Below, in pieces: positions 1 to 6,685 of a stretch of 17,977 nt of DNA. Position numbers and translations under genes: made by a program. The stretch is from the NCBI GenBank assembly GCA_045543495.1, contig JAZQMO010000065.1, forward strand, positions 1-17,977, given 5' to 3'. This DNA is from RGIG5579 sp045543495. GTDB taxonomy: Bacteria; Bacillota; Clostridia; Oscillospirales; SIG627. The stretch's first letter is position 1. Each line of letters opens with the position of its first letter. The notes beneath the pieces are model-generated. The model was not told the origin of the DNA and searched no databases. It was given only the letters and a program-made list of their open reading frames with translations.

Positions 1-1442
1 CCGGCGTGCAGCACGGCGATCCGGTCGCAGATGCCCAGCATCACATCCAAATCCTCGCCCACGAACAGGACGCCAACGCCCTTTTTCTTTTCCTCGTTGA
101 GCTTCTCGTAAATAAAGTCGGAAGCGCCGATATCCAGACCGCGCACGGGATAGGCGGCAATGAAGAACTCTGCGCCGCGGTTGATCTCACGGCCCAACAG
201 AACCTTCTGGATATTACCGCCGGAGAGCATCTGGATGGGCTGATGCACGCCGGCAGCGCTGACGTTGTATGCCTCCACCAGCTCCTCTGCACGTCTGGAC
301 TCCTTCATGCGGTTCAGCATCAGACCCTTTTCGGACTTATAGGTGCGCATAGACACATTGTCGCAGATGTCCAGACCGTTGGCCAGCCCCATACCCAGAC
401 GATCCTCGGGCACGAAGGAGAGGCGAACGCCCAATTCACGGATCTGCAGGGGAGTCTTGTTTCGCAGATCCTCCTCCTTATCGGTCTTGGGATTGTGATA
501 GAGAATGGTGCCCTTTTGCACCTGCTGCAGCCCTGCAATGGCCTCCAAAAGCTCTCGCTGACCGGAGCCTGCAATGCCTGCAATACCCAAAATTTCGCCG
601 GAGTTGGCGGTAAAGGAAACGTCATCCAGAATCTTCACACCGCTGCGATCCACACATTCCAGATCCCGAACCATCAGGCGGGGCGTGGGATTTTCGGGCT
701 CGCTTCTCTCAATGTTCAAAGAGATCTTCTTGCCCACCATCATTTCCGTCAGCTGGGATTCGCTGGTCTCGCAGGTGTTCACGGTGCCCACATATTCGCC
801 CTTTCTCAAAACGGAAACACGGTCGGAAAGGGAGAGCACCTCGTGAAGCTTGTGGGTAATGATAATGATACATTTTCCGTCATCTCTCATACGGCGCAGG
901 ATCTGAAAGAGCCGCTCGGTCTCCTGCGGGGTCAATACGGCGGTGGGCTCATCCAAAATGAGAATATCCGCACCTCGGTACAGAACCTTGATGATCTCCA
1001 CCGTCTGCTTTTCGGAAACGCTCATGGTATAGATCTTCTTTTGGGGATCCAGATCAAAGCCGTACTGCTCGCTGATGGCACGGATCTTTTCGGTGGAGGC
1101 CTTCAGGTTATACTTGCCCTCCTCCAGACCCAAAACAATGTTCTCAGCGGCGCTGAAGGCATCCACCAGCTTGAAGTGCTGATGGATCATACCGATCTTG
1201 TAGGCGAAGGCGTCCTTGGGAGAGGTGATGACCGCGGCCTTGCCGTCAATGAAGATCTGACCCTCATCGGGAAAGTAAATGCCCGAGATCATATTCATCA
1301 GAGTGGTCTTGCCGCTTCCGTTTTCTCCCAAAATGGAAAGGATCTCCCCACGGTATGCGGTGAGATTCACATTCTTATTGGCAACGACCTTACCAAACAC
1401 CTTGGTAATATTCTTTAACTCGATTGCAGATTGTTTCGTCAC
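1..1442 (-). CDS. BMP-type nucleoside/purine ABC importer, duplicated ATP-binding subunit (3' end outside window)
   Basis: This is the ATPase of a carbohydrate/nucleoside-type ABC importer (RbsA/YufO-like), with two fused ATP-binding domains that would drive two permeases at the membrane. In the first half, Walker A GENGSGKTT is at about residues 39-47, followed by an IHQHFKL Q-loop, the degenerate signature SVSEKQ and Walker B ILILDEPTA. The second half has a degenerate Walker A (GIAGSGQREL), a clean LSGGNIQK signature and the AAYPVRGLD segment; this asymmetry is normal for the family. About 480 residues are visible, against roughly 505-515 for the family, so only the C-terminus is missing. 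The start is GTG at 1442, preceded by GGAGG (1449-1453) six bases upstream. It lies downstream of the substrate-binding lipoprotein gene, and permease genes are expected beyond the left edge. The purine or nucleoside substrate is inferred from the neighbouring xpt and BMP genes. Confidence 0.93.
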   Translation of the reverse strand, partial: MTKQSAIELKNITKVFGKVVANKNVNLTAYRGEILSILGENGSGKTTLMNMISGIYFPDEGQIFIDGKAAVITSPKDAFAYKIGMIHQHFKLVDAFSAAENIVLGLEEGKYNLKASTEKIRAISEQYGFDLDPQKKIYTMSVSEKQTVEIIKVLYRGADILILDEPTAVLTPQETERLFQILRRMRDDGKCIIIITHKLHEVLSLSDRVSVLRKGEYVGTVNTCETSESQLTEMMVGKKISLNIERSEPENPTPRLMVRDLECVDRSGVKILDDVSFTANSGEILGIAGIAGSGQRELLEAIAGLQQVQKGTILYHNPKTDKEEDLRNKTPLQIRELGVRLSFVPEDRLGMGLANGLDICDNVSMRTYKSEKGLMLNRMKESRRAEELVEAYNVSAAGVHQPIQMLSGGNIQKVLLGREINRGAEFFIAAYPVRGLDIGASDFIYEKLNEEKKKGVGVLFVGEDLDVMLGICDRIAVLHA

Positions 1443-1468
1443 AGGAAACCTCCGTATTCTTAATTCTC

Positions 1469-1499
1469 AAGAAGAGGCTATGGCTCATAGCAGCTTCTT
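1469..1499 (-). other. Second intercistronic hairpin upstream of the ATPase gene
   Basis: Two 6-bp arms (AAGAAG/CTTCTT) enclose a CT/CT mismatch, then a further 6-bp stem (GCTATG/CATAGC) with a 3-nt loop. No T-run follows it on the leftward strand, so it does not look like an intrinsic terminator. It sits between the terminator-like hairpin (1507-1540) and the ATPase ribosome binding site. It could stabilise the processed downstream message or tune translation; that role is inferred. Confidence 0.5.
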
Positions 1500-1506
1500 C
1501 AAAATT

Positions 1507-1540
1507 AATTTAAGGCGAGGGAGTTCCCTCGCCTTAAATT
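1507..1540 (-). terminator. Strong intercistronic terminator/attenuator between lipoprotein and ATPase genes
   Basis: This is a perfect inverted repeat of 16 + 2 + 16 bases, with GGCGAGGGA/TCCCTCGCC as its GC core. It starts 11 bases after the BMP gene stop codon. Leftward, the 3' arm runs into an AT-rich tail ending in TTTT (1501-1504). Partial terminators after a binding-protein gene are common in ABC operons and leave more binding protein than ATPase. I see no obvious new promoter between it and the ATPase gene. Confidence 0.75.
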
Positions 1541-1551
1541 GTGTTTTAGAA

Positions 1552-2766
1552 TCAACCGAAATTGGTATCCAAAAGGGTAATACCGTCGATCTGAGCATCG
1601 AAGTAAGGAGCGGAGCGGTGCTTGGACTCGTAGAATACGCCGTCCTCCACAACCTCGGTATCCTTCTCGAAGTTTGCATCGGTATCCACATCAGCCTTGT
1701 AGGAGGTGATGGTCTCGCCGCCGATGGTGAAGTTTGCGGTATCAAATACCTTGATGGAGCCGTCCAGAAGCTTAGCCTTTACATCGGCAAGCTTTTCAGC
1801 GGTGCCTGCTGCGGGAGCCTTCTCGCCAAGATCGGTGAGAACAACGGAGCCGGTCTGGATGGTGCCGGTCCAGTCAGCAGCGATCTTTTCGCCGTCCAGC
1901 ACGCACTGGATCATATACTTGAAGTAGGGGGTCCAGTCAATTCTGGAGGAAACGATGAAGGTGTTGGGGCAAGCGGCAACGGTAGAGCCGTTGTAGGAAA
2001 CGTTGGGAACGCCTGCGGTCTCGCAAGCGGTGGGAGCGCCCATGGAGTCAGCGTGCTGGCTGATGAGAACGCAACCGCCGGAAATGAGAGCCTGAGCGGC
2101 TTCCTTTTCCTTCTGCTCGTCATACCAGGAACCGGTGAACTTCACGTCCATGGTTACGCTGGGGCAAACAGACTTTGCACCGAGATAGAAAGAGGTGTAT
2201 CCGGAAATAACCTCAGCGAAGGTGAATGCGCCAACATAGCCCATTTTAGCTTCTTCAGCGGTGATCTCCTTCTTATCGATCATTTCGTTGAGCTTGAGAC
2301 CTGCGGCAACGCCTGCCAGATATCTGCCCTCGTAAATGGAAGCAAAAGCGTTGTGGAAGTTTGCAACGTTTGCGGTGTGAGCCTGCGTACCGGTAGCGTG
2401 GCAGAATTCAACCTCGGGATACTTCTTGGCAGCATCGATCAGGAAGGATTCGTGACCGAAGGAATCTGCAAAGATGATGTCGCAGCCGTCAACCTCGATC
2501 AGCTCAACAGCGGCATCGTAGCAGTCTTTGGATTCGGGGATCTGGGTCTTTTGAGCATACTCTACGCCCATTGCTTCACAAGCGGCCTTAGCGGCAACCA
2601 TGAAGTTCTTGTCGTAGGTGGACTGCTCGTCGTGAAGGAAGATGAAACCAACCTTCAGATCTGCGGCGGCTTCTTCGCCCGTCTTGCCGGGTTCTTCAGC
2701 GGTACCGCACGCTGCAAGGCTAAAGAGCGTTACAGCGGCCAAAAGGATTGCGAGTAACTTTTTCAT
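1552..2766 (-). CDS. BMP-family (PnrA/BmpA-like) substrate-binding lipoprotein of nucleoside/purine ABC importer
   Basis: This extracytoplasmic lipoprotein should capture the substrate, probably a purine nucleoside, for the ABC importer. It has 404 residues. A signal peptide of Lys-Lys plus a hydrophobic stretch ends in the lipobox LAAC, with the lipid-anchored Cys at residue 20. The mature part reads as the BMP periplasmic-binding-like fold, with segments such as KVGFIFLHDE near the start, DIIFADSFGHE, and GVAAGLKLNEM in the middle. The ATG at 2766 has AGAGGAG eight bases upstream. It follows xpt by 41 bases with no convincing promoter in the gap, so it is probably co-transcribed with xpt. 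Family members bind purine nucleosides (for example Treponema PnrA and the Bacillus and lactococcal guanosine importers). The exact ligand here is not shown by the sequence. Confidence 0.92.
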   Translation of the reverse strand: MKKLLAILLAAVTLFSLAACGTAEEPGKTGEEAAADLKVGFIFLHDEQSTYDKNFMVAAKAACEAMGVEYAQKTQIPESKDCYDAAVELIEVDGCDIIFADSFGHESFLIDAAKKYPEVEFCHATGTQAHTANVANFHNAFASIYEGRYLAGVAAGLKLNEMIDKKEITAEEAKMGYVGAFTFAEVISGYTSFYLGAKSVCPSVTMDVKFTGSWYDEQKEKEAAQALISGGCVLISQHADSMGAPTACETAGVPNVSYNGSTVAACPNTFIVSSRIDWTPYFKYMIQCVLDGEKIAADWTGTIQTGSVVLTDLGEKAPAAGTAEKLADVKAKLLDGSIKVFDTANFTIGGETITSYKADVDTDANFEKDTEVVEDGVFYESKHRSAPYFDAQIDGITLLDTNFG

Positions 2767-2807
2767 TGAAAATACTCCTCTTTCTTAAAATTTTTATGTA
2801 AATAAAA

Positions 2808-3383
2808 TTACATACTGCGGAAGGTGAGCGAGGTGTCGCTCATGGATTCGACGATGGCCAGGGATTCCACACGGATCCCCTTTTGGCGGATCAGATCGCC
2901 CCCGCCCTGAAAGCCCTTTTCAATGGCGGTAGCGCACCCCACGACCTCGGCCCCTGCCTGATCCACAATGTCCATCAGACCCAAAAGAGCCTTGCCGTTG
3001 GCAAGAAAATCGTCGATGATCAGCACCCTCTCGCCCTCATTCAAAAACGAGCGGCTGACCACAATGGTGTAATCCACTCCGTGGGTGTAGGAATGGACCA
3101 CGGTTTTGAACATTTCACCGGAAAGATTGCCGGATTTGTGCTTCTTGGCAAAGACCACGGGCAGGTGCATCTGATAGGCGGCGCACACGGCAATGGCAAT
3201 GCCGGAGGTCTCCACCGTCAGGATCTTATCCACCTTGTCGTTTTCAAACAAGCGGGCGATCTCCTTTCCCATTTCCATGAGAAAATCCACATCCAAGCGG
3301 TGATTCAAAAAGCAGGAAACATTCAAAATGTTGCCGGGGAGAACCGTTCCTTCTTGCAAAATCTTCTCTTCCAAAGCCTTCAT
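2808..3383 (-). CDS. xpt: Xanthine phosphoribosyltransferase
   Basis: This cytoplasmic enzyme converts xanthine (and more weakly guanine) plus PRPP to XMP or GMP and pyrophosphate in purine salvage. The 191 residues match the usual length of about 190-194 for the family. The PRPP-binding loop VLIIDDFLANGKA is at residues 120-132, and the family-typical ETSGIA (about 58-63) and AKKHKSG (about 79-85) segments are present. The start ATG at 3383 is preceded by a G-rich stretch (GGGGGT) about six bases away, a weaker ribosome site than its neighbours have. It has its own strong promoter (3421-3449) and is the first gene of the salvage/uptake operon. Xpt genes in Firmicutes are often under a guanine riboswitch; here the leader is only about 30 nt, too short for one. 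Confidence 0.95.
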   Translation of the reverse strand: MKALEEKILQEGTVLPGNILNVSCFLNHRLDVDFLMEMGKEIARLFENDKVDKILTVETSGIAIAVCAAYQMHLPVVFAKKHKSGNLSGEMFKTVVHSYTHGVDYTIVVSRSFLNEGERVLIIDDFLANGKALLGLMDIVDQAGAEVVGCATAIEKGFQGGGDLIRQKGIRVESLAIVESMSDTSLTFRSM

Positions 3384-3420
3384 AAAACGACCCCCAAACC
3401 ATTTGAAAAATTACACCAAT

Positions 3421-3449
3421 ATCGTACCACGAATCCCCCCGATTGTCAA
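3421..3449 (-). promoter_or_regulatory. Promoter of the xpt-BMP-ATPase operon
   Basis: The -35 box TTGACA (complement of 3444-3449) and the -10 box TACGAT (complement of 3421-3426) are separated by exactly 17 bases. Transcription would start near 3414, leaving a leader of about 30 nt. The -35 box lies inside the inverted repeat at 3441-3466. Confidence 0.85.
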
Positions 3450-3466
3450 CCGAAAAATCGACAATC
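3441..3466. promoter_or_regulatory. Operator-like inverted repeat overlapping the xpt -35 box
   Basis: The 7-bp arms GATTGTC (3441-3447) and GACAATC (3460-3466) are separated by 12 bases, a centre-to-centre distance of 19 bp. The left arm covers most of the xpt -35 box. On the leftward strand no T-run follows it, so it is unlikely to terminate the upstream ferritin-VIT gene. A repressor site for purine control is an inference; it does not match the Bacillus PurR box that I know. Confidence 0.45.
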
Positions 3467-3476
3467 TTTTCCTATT

Positions 3477-4358
3477 TTATAGGTCGACGCCCAAAAAGTG
3501 CTTGGCCAAAAGTCCTACGCCGAAGGAGATCACCGCAACGCCGATGCTGATGAGGCTCATTTCCAGAAAGCGGGGCTTGAAGCGCTGGGATTTGGCCACG
3601 GAAATGTAGTAGGTGAAGCCCGCAATGATGAGAATGACCATCAAAAGCATCACCCCGAGGGCCCACAGATACTTGGCGGAATCCAAGATCAGATAGGGGG
3701 CAATGAGAAGGGCCACCGTCACAAGATAGGCAATTCCCGTGTAGCTGCAGGATTTCAGGGCATCGCTTCTACCCTCGCTTTTGGCGGCCAAAAATTCACT
3801 GGAGGCCATGGAAAAGGTGGCGGAAATGCCCATAATAAGGCCCGAAAGGGCAATGAGGCGGGTGTTTTGCATGGCCAGAGTAAAGCCTGCCAGAGAGCCG
3901 GTCAATTCCACCAGCGCATCGTTCATACCCAGCACCATACTGCCCACGTATTGCAATCGCTCCTCGTCCAGCATTTCCATCAGGGCCTTTTCGTGCTCCG
4001 ATTCCTCTTCCCGAATCTGTACGCTTTCCTCCACCTCGTCCTGAAGCAGAGCGTATTCCTCCTGTGCGCCCTCCTCGCCGTTTTCCATCAGCTTCACGGC
4101 GAAGGTAAAGCCGAGAATACGGGCAAGAAGCTTGAATTTCAATACCTTGCCCCGCTGAGGCTTCATTTCCACCTCGGTGTAGCTCTTCCAAATGCGGTAA
4201 TGGACTTCTTCCTCCTCTGACAAGCGAAGCAGGACCTTCTTGTTTTCCTCGCCCTTTGCAAAGCGGGCGATCTCACGGTAGATCACGCTCTCCGTCAATT
4301 CGTTTTGCTGCATTTTCAGAATGATGGCTCTTGCCCTTTGACTCAACTGCTTTTTCAT
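3477..4358 (-). CDS. Ferritin-like di-iron domain fused to VIT1/CCC1-type iron/manganese transporter (MbfA-like)
   Basis: This predicted membrane metal transporter has 293 residues. Residues 1-125 form a rubrerythrin/ferritin-like helical domain with a complete di-iron ligand pattern: Glu20/Glu23, an ExxH at 50-53, Glu92/Glu95-96 and a second ExxH at 119-122. From about residue 130 onward there is a VIT1/CCC1 domain with about five hydrophobic helices and the family segments MNDALVELTGSLAG and ASSEFLAAKSEG. The related rhizobial MbfA exports iron and needs the ferritin-like domain; the same role is inferred here. The ATG at 4358 is preferred over an upstream TTG (4373) because GAGAGG lies seven bases before it. 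It has its own promoter (4390-4418) and is separate from xpt. Confidence 0.87.
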   Translation of the reverse strand: MKKQLSQRARAIILKMQQNELTESVIYREIARFAKGEENKKVLLRLSEEEEVHYRIWKSYTEVEMKPQRGKVLKFKLLARILGFTFAVKLMENGEEGAQEEYALLQDEVEESVQIREEESEHEKALMEMLDEERLQYVGSMVLGMNDALVELTGSLAGFTLAMQNTRLIALSGLIMGISATFSMASSEFLAAKSEGRSDALKSCSYTGIAYLVTVALLIAPYLILDSAKYLWALGVMLLMVILIIAGFTYYISVAKSQRFKPRFLEMSLISIGVAVISFGVGLLAKHFLGVDL

Positions 4359-4389
4359 TTTGCGTCCTCTCAACTTTTTTCTTGTCTTC

Positions 4390-4418
4390 AGTATAACGCT
4401 TCTTTTGCCTCTTGTAAA
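4390..4418 (-). promoter_or_regulatory. Promoter of the ferritin-VIT gene
   Basis: TTTACA (complement of 4413-4418) and TATACT (complement of 4390-4395) are spaced by 17 bases. It lies just downstream of the pfp terminator, so this gene is transcribed independently. The leader is about 25 nt. No Fur-type or MntR-type box was recognised. Confidence 0.8.
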
Positions 4419-4429
4419 GAAAAGCTTGC

Positions 4430-4466
4430 AAAAAAAGATCCCTTTGCGGCATTTGCCGCAAAGGGA
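4430..4466 (-). terminator. Intrinsic terminator of pfp
   Basis: There are perfect 13-bp arms (4439-4451 and 4454-4466, core TTTGCGGCA/TGCCGCAAA) with a 2-base loop. On the leftward strand they are followed within two bases by seven T. It starts 12 bases after the pfp stop codon. Confidence 0.92.
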
Positions 4467-4478
4467 CGGAGAAAAAAC

Positions 4479-6140
4479 TTATTTTCCTTGCTCCAAGGCC
4501 AGCGTCACGGTGGTAGCATCGCAAACCTCGGCGGGGCCGTAGTACTGAATGGCGCCGGGGTAAACATAGCAGGTGTTCTTGCTCCATTCGGCTCTTCTTT
4601 CGGCAAAGTAGGTGAAGGGTGCACCGTCAAGCTCCACAAGAGCCTTCTTGATCACGGGCTTGTCCTCGCCGTGTCTTCTTTCCATATTCATCATCTTGGT
4701 GATGGGCATACCGCCTGCGATCCAGCTTTCTGCGGGCTGAGAAAGATTGGAGATCTTGGAAAGGTAGCCGGTGTAGCCGTACTGAATGAGCATAAAGGCG
4801 TTGTAGCCCAAGGAGTAGCAGTAGTCGGAGTCAAAATTGGAGGGGAACGCACATCTGCCCTCGTAGCCGAGGAAGTGGTGCAGGGGGCTGAATTTGCCGT
4901 TGTAACTGCCTGCCTTCTTTCTTGCGGCAAGGTTTTCCTTCACCATAGCGGAGAAGAGCTTTTCGGATTCAATGAGGGATACCTGCACGTTGCCGTGGGG
5001 GTCTCTCTCCAAAAACAGCTGCTGCTGAATGGCCTGAGGCAGAATGGCAAAGACCTTCATGGATTCTTCGGTCAGACCCTTCTGAATGAAGGCGTATTTT
5101 TCCTCCCAAGAGGCAAGAGCGTTGAAGGCATCGGCTCTCTCGCCTGCCAGAAGCTCGTTGATCTCGTGAATGAGAACGGAAAATTCGGGCACGAATTCCA
5201 CCACGCCCTCGGGGATCAGAGCCACGCCGTAGTTCATACCGTTTGCGGCACGGTCTGCCACGGAGTCGGCCAAAATATCGGTGATCTGGCTCAGGGACAT
5301 CTTCTTTGCCGCAACCTCCTCGGAAATGAGGCAAACGTTGGGCTGAGTCTGCAGTGCGCACTCCAGTGCCACGTGGGAAGCGGAGCGGCCCATCACCTTG
5401 ACAAAGTGCCAATATTTCTTGGCGCTCTTGGCATCTCTCTCGATGTTGCCGATGATCTCGCTGTAGGTCTTGGTGGCGGTATCAAAGCCGAAGGAGCACT
5501 CAATGTCCTCATTCTTCAGGTCGCCGTCAATGGTCTTGGGACAGCCGATGACCTGAACCCCTGCGCCCTGGGCGGCAAAATACTCTGCCAGAACAGCGGC
5601 GTTGGTGTTGGAATCGTCACCGCCGATGATCACCAGTGCGGTGATGCCGTGCTTCTTGCAAACCTCGGCGACAATGGCGAACTGCTCACGGGTCTCCAGC
5701 TTGGTTCTGCCGGAGCCGATGATGTCAAAGCCGCCGGTGTTGCGGTACTGATTGATAAATTCGTCATCAAATACAACGAAATCGTCCTCAATGAGACCGC
5801 TGGGGCCGCCCTTGAAGCCGTAGAGCACATTGTCGGGATCGGTGGCCTTCAGGGCATCGTAAAGACCGCAGATCACATTGTGTCCGCCGGGGGCCTGACC
5901 GCCGGAGAGGATCACACCCACCACTTGCTTTTTGGCCTCGGAGGTGTTCTGACCCTTCCTGAAGGTGATCTCCTTTTTGCCGTAGGTGTTGGGGAACAGG
6001 GCAGAGATCTTGTCCTGATCGGCAACGCTTTGGGTGGGAGCGCCTTCCTTTACGCAAATATTGGCAATACCGCCCAAAAGCATACCGGGAAGCTTGGGCT
6101 GATAGGCATATCTTGCCTTCTGCAAAGAGGAAATTTTCAT
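4479..6140 (-). CDS. pfp: Pyrophosphate-dependent 6-phosphofructokinase (long type)
   Basis: This cytoplasmic enzyme reversibly phosphorylates fructose 6-phosphate to fructose 1,6-bisphosphate using pyrophosphate instead of ATP, so it serves both glycolysis and gluconeogenesis. The 553 residues match the long clade (plant-beta-like or spirochaete type) rather than the ATP enzymes of about 320 residues. Seen motifs are GGQAPGGHN (80-88), GGDDSN (173-178), where the second Asp marks pyrophosphate use in place of the ATP enzyme's Gly, PKTIDGD (201-207) with the catalytic Asp, and MGRSASH (about 250). The start ATG at 6140 has AAAGGAG eight bases upstream. It is a single gene between its own promoter and terminator. 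Pyrophosphate released by xpt and other biosynthetic reactions could be reused here, which is general metabolic logic and not a sequence-shown link. Confidence 0.96.
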   Translation of the reverse strand: MKISSLQKARYAYQPKLPGMLLGGIANICVKEGAPTQSVADQDKISALFPNTYGKKEITFRKGQNTSEAKKQVVGVILSGGQAPGGHNVICGLYDALKATDPDNVLYGFKGGPSGLIEDDFVVFDDEFINQYRNTGGFDIIGSGRTKLETREQFAIVAEVCKKHGITALVIIGGDDSNTNAAVLAEYFAAQGAGVQVIGCPKTIDGDLKNEDIECSFGFDTATKTYSEIIGNIERDAKSAKKYWHFVKVMGRSASHVALECALQTQPNVCLISEEVAAKKMSLSQITDILADSVADRAANGMNYGVALIPEGVVEFVPEFSVLIHEINELLAGERADAFNALASWEEKYAFIQKGLTEESMKVFAILPQAIQQQLFLERDPHGNVQVSLIESEKLFSAMVKENLAARKKAGSYNGKFSPLHHFLGYEGRCAFPSNFDSDYCYSLGYNAFMLIQYGYTGYLSKISNLSQPAESWIAGGMPITKMMNMERRHGEDKPVIKKALVELDGAPFTYFAERRAEWSKNTCYVYPGAIQYYGPAEVCDATTVTLALEQGK

Positions 6141-6179
6141 AGTTTATACTCCTTTTCGGTTAGAATTCAAACAAAGATT

Positions 6180-6208
6180 ATTGTAATACATTTTGTCGAT
6201 AAAGTAAA
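6180..6208 (-). promoter_or_regulatory. Promoter of pfp
   Basis: TTTACT (complement of 6203-6208) and TACAAT (complement of 6180-6185) are separated by 17 bases. The leader is about 33 nt and carries the AAAGGAG ribosome site. Confidence 0.78.
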
Positions 6209-6289
6209 GACCCCGTCGAAAAAAGATTTCATTTTTTTATTTTGCCCCGAAAAGAAAAAAGGAACACACTGCTCGTGCCGCAAAGGACA

Positions 6290-6326
6290 GAAAAGCTCTC
6301 CGCCGGATTTCAGCAGAGAACTTTTC
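6290..6326 (-). terminator. Possible weak terminator of the XRE regulator gene
   Basis: Eleven-base arms (6290-6300 and 6316-6326) pair with one G-U wobble on the leftward transcript around a 15-base loop, starting five bases after the regulator's stop codon. The 3' arm contains CTTTTC but no long T-run follows, so termination may be weak. Confidence 0.4.
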
Positions 6327-6331
6327 AAAAA

Positions 6332-6574
6332 TTATTTGATTTCCTGTTCCAAGGTTTTAAATGTTTCCGTGTTAAAAAAGTCATAGAGGGAGATTTCCAA
6401 GCCGTCACACAATTTTTTAAGCGTAACAACGCCGGCGTTTTTGCTGCCGCCGTTTATGATATTTTTCAATGTGGAGGGTGGAACAGCGGAGATCCTTGCC
6501 AAAGCATTTACCGCCAAGTGCTTTTCTTCGCATAATTCCAACAATCTGTTTGCTACGGCTTTTCTTGTATCCAT
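6332..6574 (-). CDS. Small XRE-family helix-turn-helix transcriptional regulator
   Basis: This is an 80-residue DNA-binding protein made almost entirely of one XRE/Cro-type helix-turn-helix domain. The recognition region is about residues 20-45 (NALARISAVPPSTLKNIIN), followed by LKKLCDGLEISLYDFF, the typical end of the domain. The start is ATG at 6574 with AGAGG eight bases upstream. The frame stays open upstream into the divergent gene, but that extension has no ribosome site and would overlap the neighbour's promoter region. It faces a SLOG-family gene across 111 bases holding two identical palindromes, so it is a good candidate to bind them and control both genes. No ligand-binding or protease domain is present, so how it is released from DNA is unknown. 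Confidence 0.9.
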   Translation of the reverse strand: MDTRKAVANRLLELCEEKHLAVNALARISAVPPSTLKNIINGGSKNAGVVTLKKLCDGLEISLYDFFNTETFKTLEQEIK

Positions 6575-6631
6575 CCAATCAACCTCTAAAAAATGATACA
6601 CATAGTTTATGCTTTTTCGGAAAAGGATATA

Positions 6632-6663
6632 GACCATATATGGACTTTTTGGACCATATATGG
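6632..6663. promoter_or_regulatory. Tandem palindromic operator between XRE and SLOG genes
   Basis: The 12-base sequence GACCATATATGG occurs twice, at 6632-6643 and 6652-6663, a 20-base period of about two helical turns. Each copy contains the perfect 10-bp palindrome CCATATATGG. The second copy lies within the spacer of a possible rightward promoter (TGGACT at 6641-6646, TAAACT at 6664-6669, 17-base spacing). The spacing and symmetry fit cooperative binding of two repressor dimers on one DNA face; binding by the adjacent XRE protein is inferred. Confidence 0.75.
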
Positions 6664-6685
6664 TAAACTTGTGCCGGTGGTGATT

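Noticed and set aside
6..1418. A 470-residue rightward open frame opposite the ABC ATPase
   Set aside because: The leftward frame gives clear Walker A, signature and Walker B motifs and a good ribosome site. The rightward frame has no motifs and is a by-product of the codon bias. The same holds for the long rightward frame at 1279-2757 opposite the BMP gene.
3384..3420. Possible guanine riboswitch before xpt
   Set aside because: The leader between the promoter and the start codon is about 30 nt, and none of the conserved core is visible.
4305..6386. A 693-residue rightward open frame opposite pfp
   Set aside because: It is an antisense shadow: pfp on the other strand has all catalytic motifs, plus a promoter and a terminator. 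The rightward frame has no recognised domain and crosses both of these signals.
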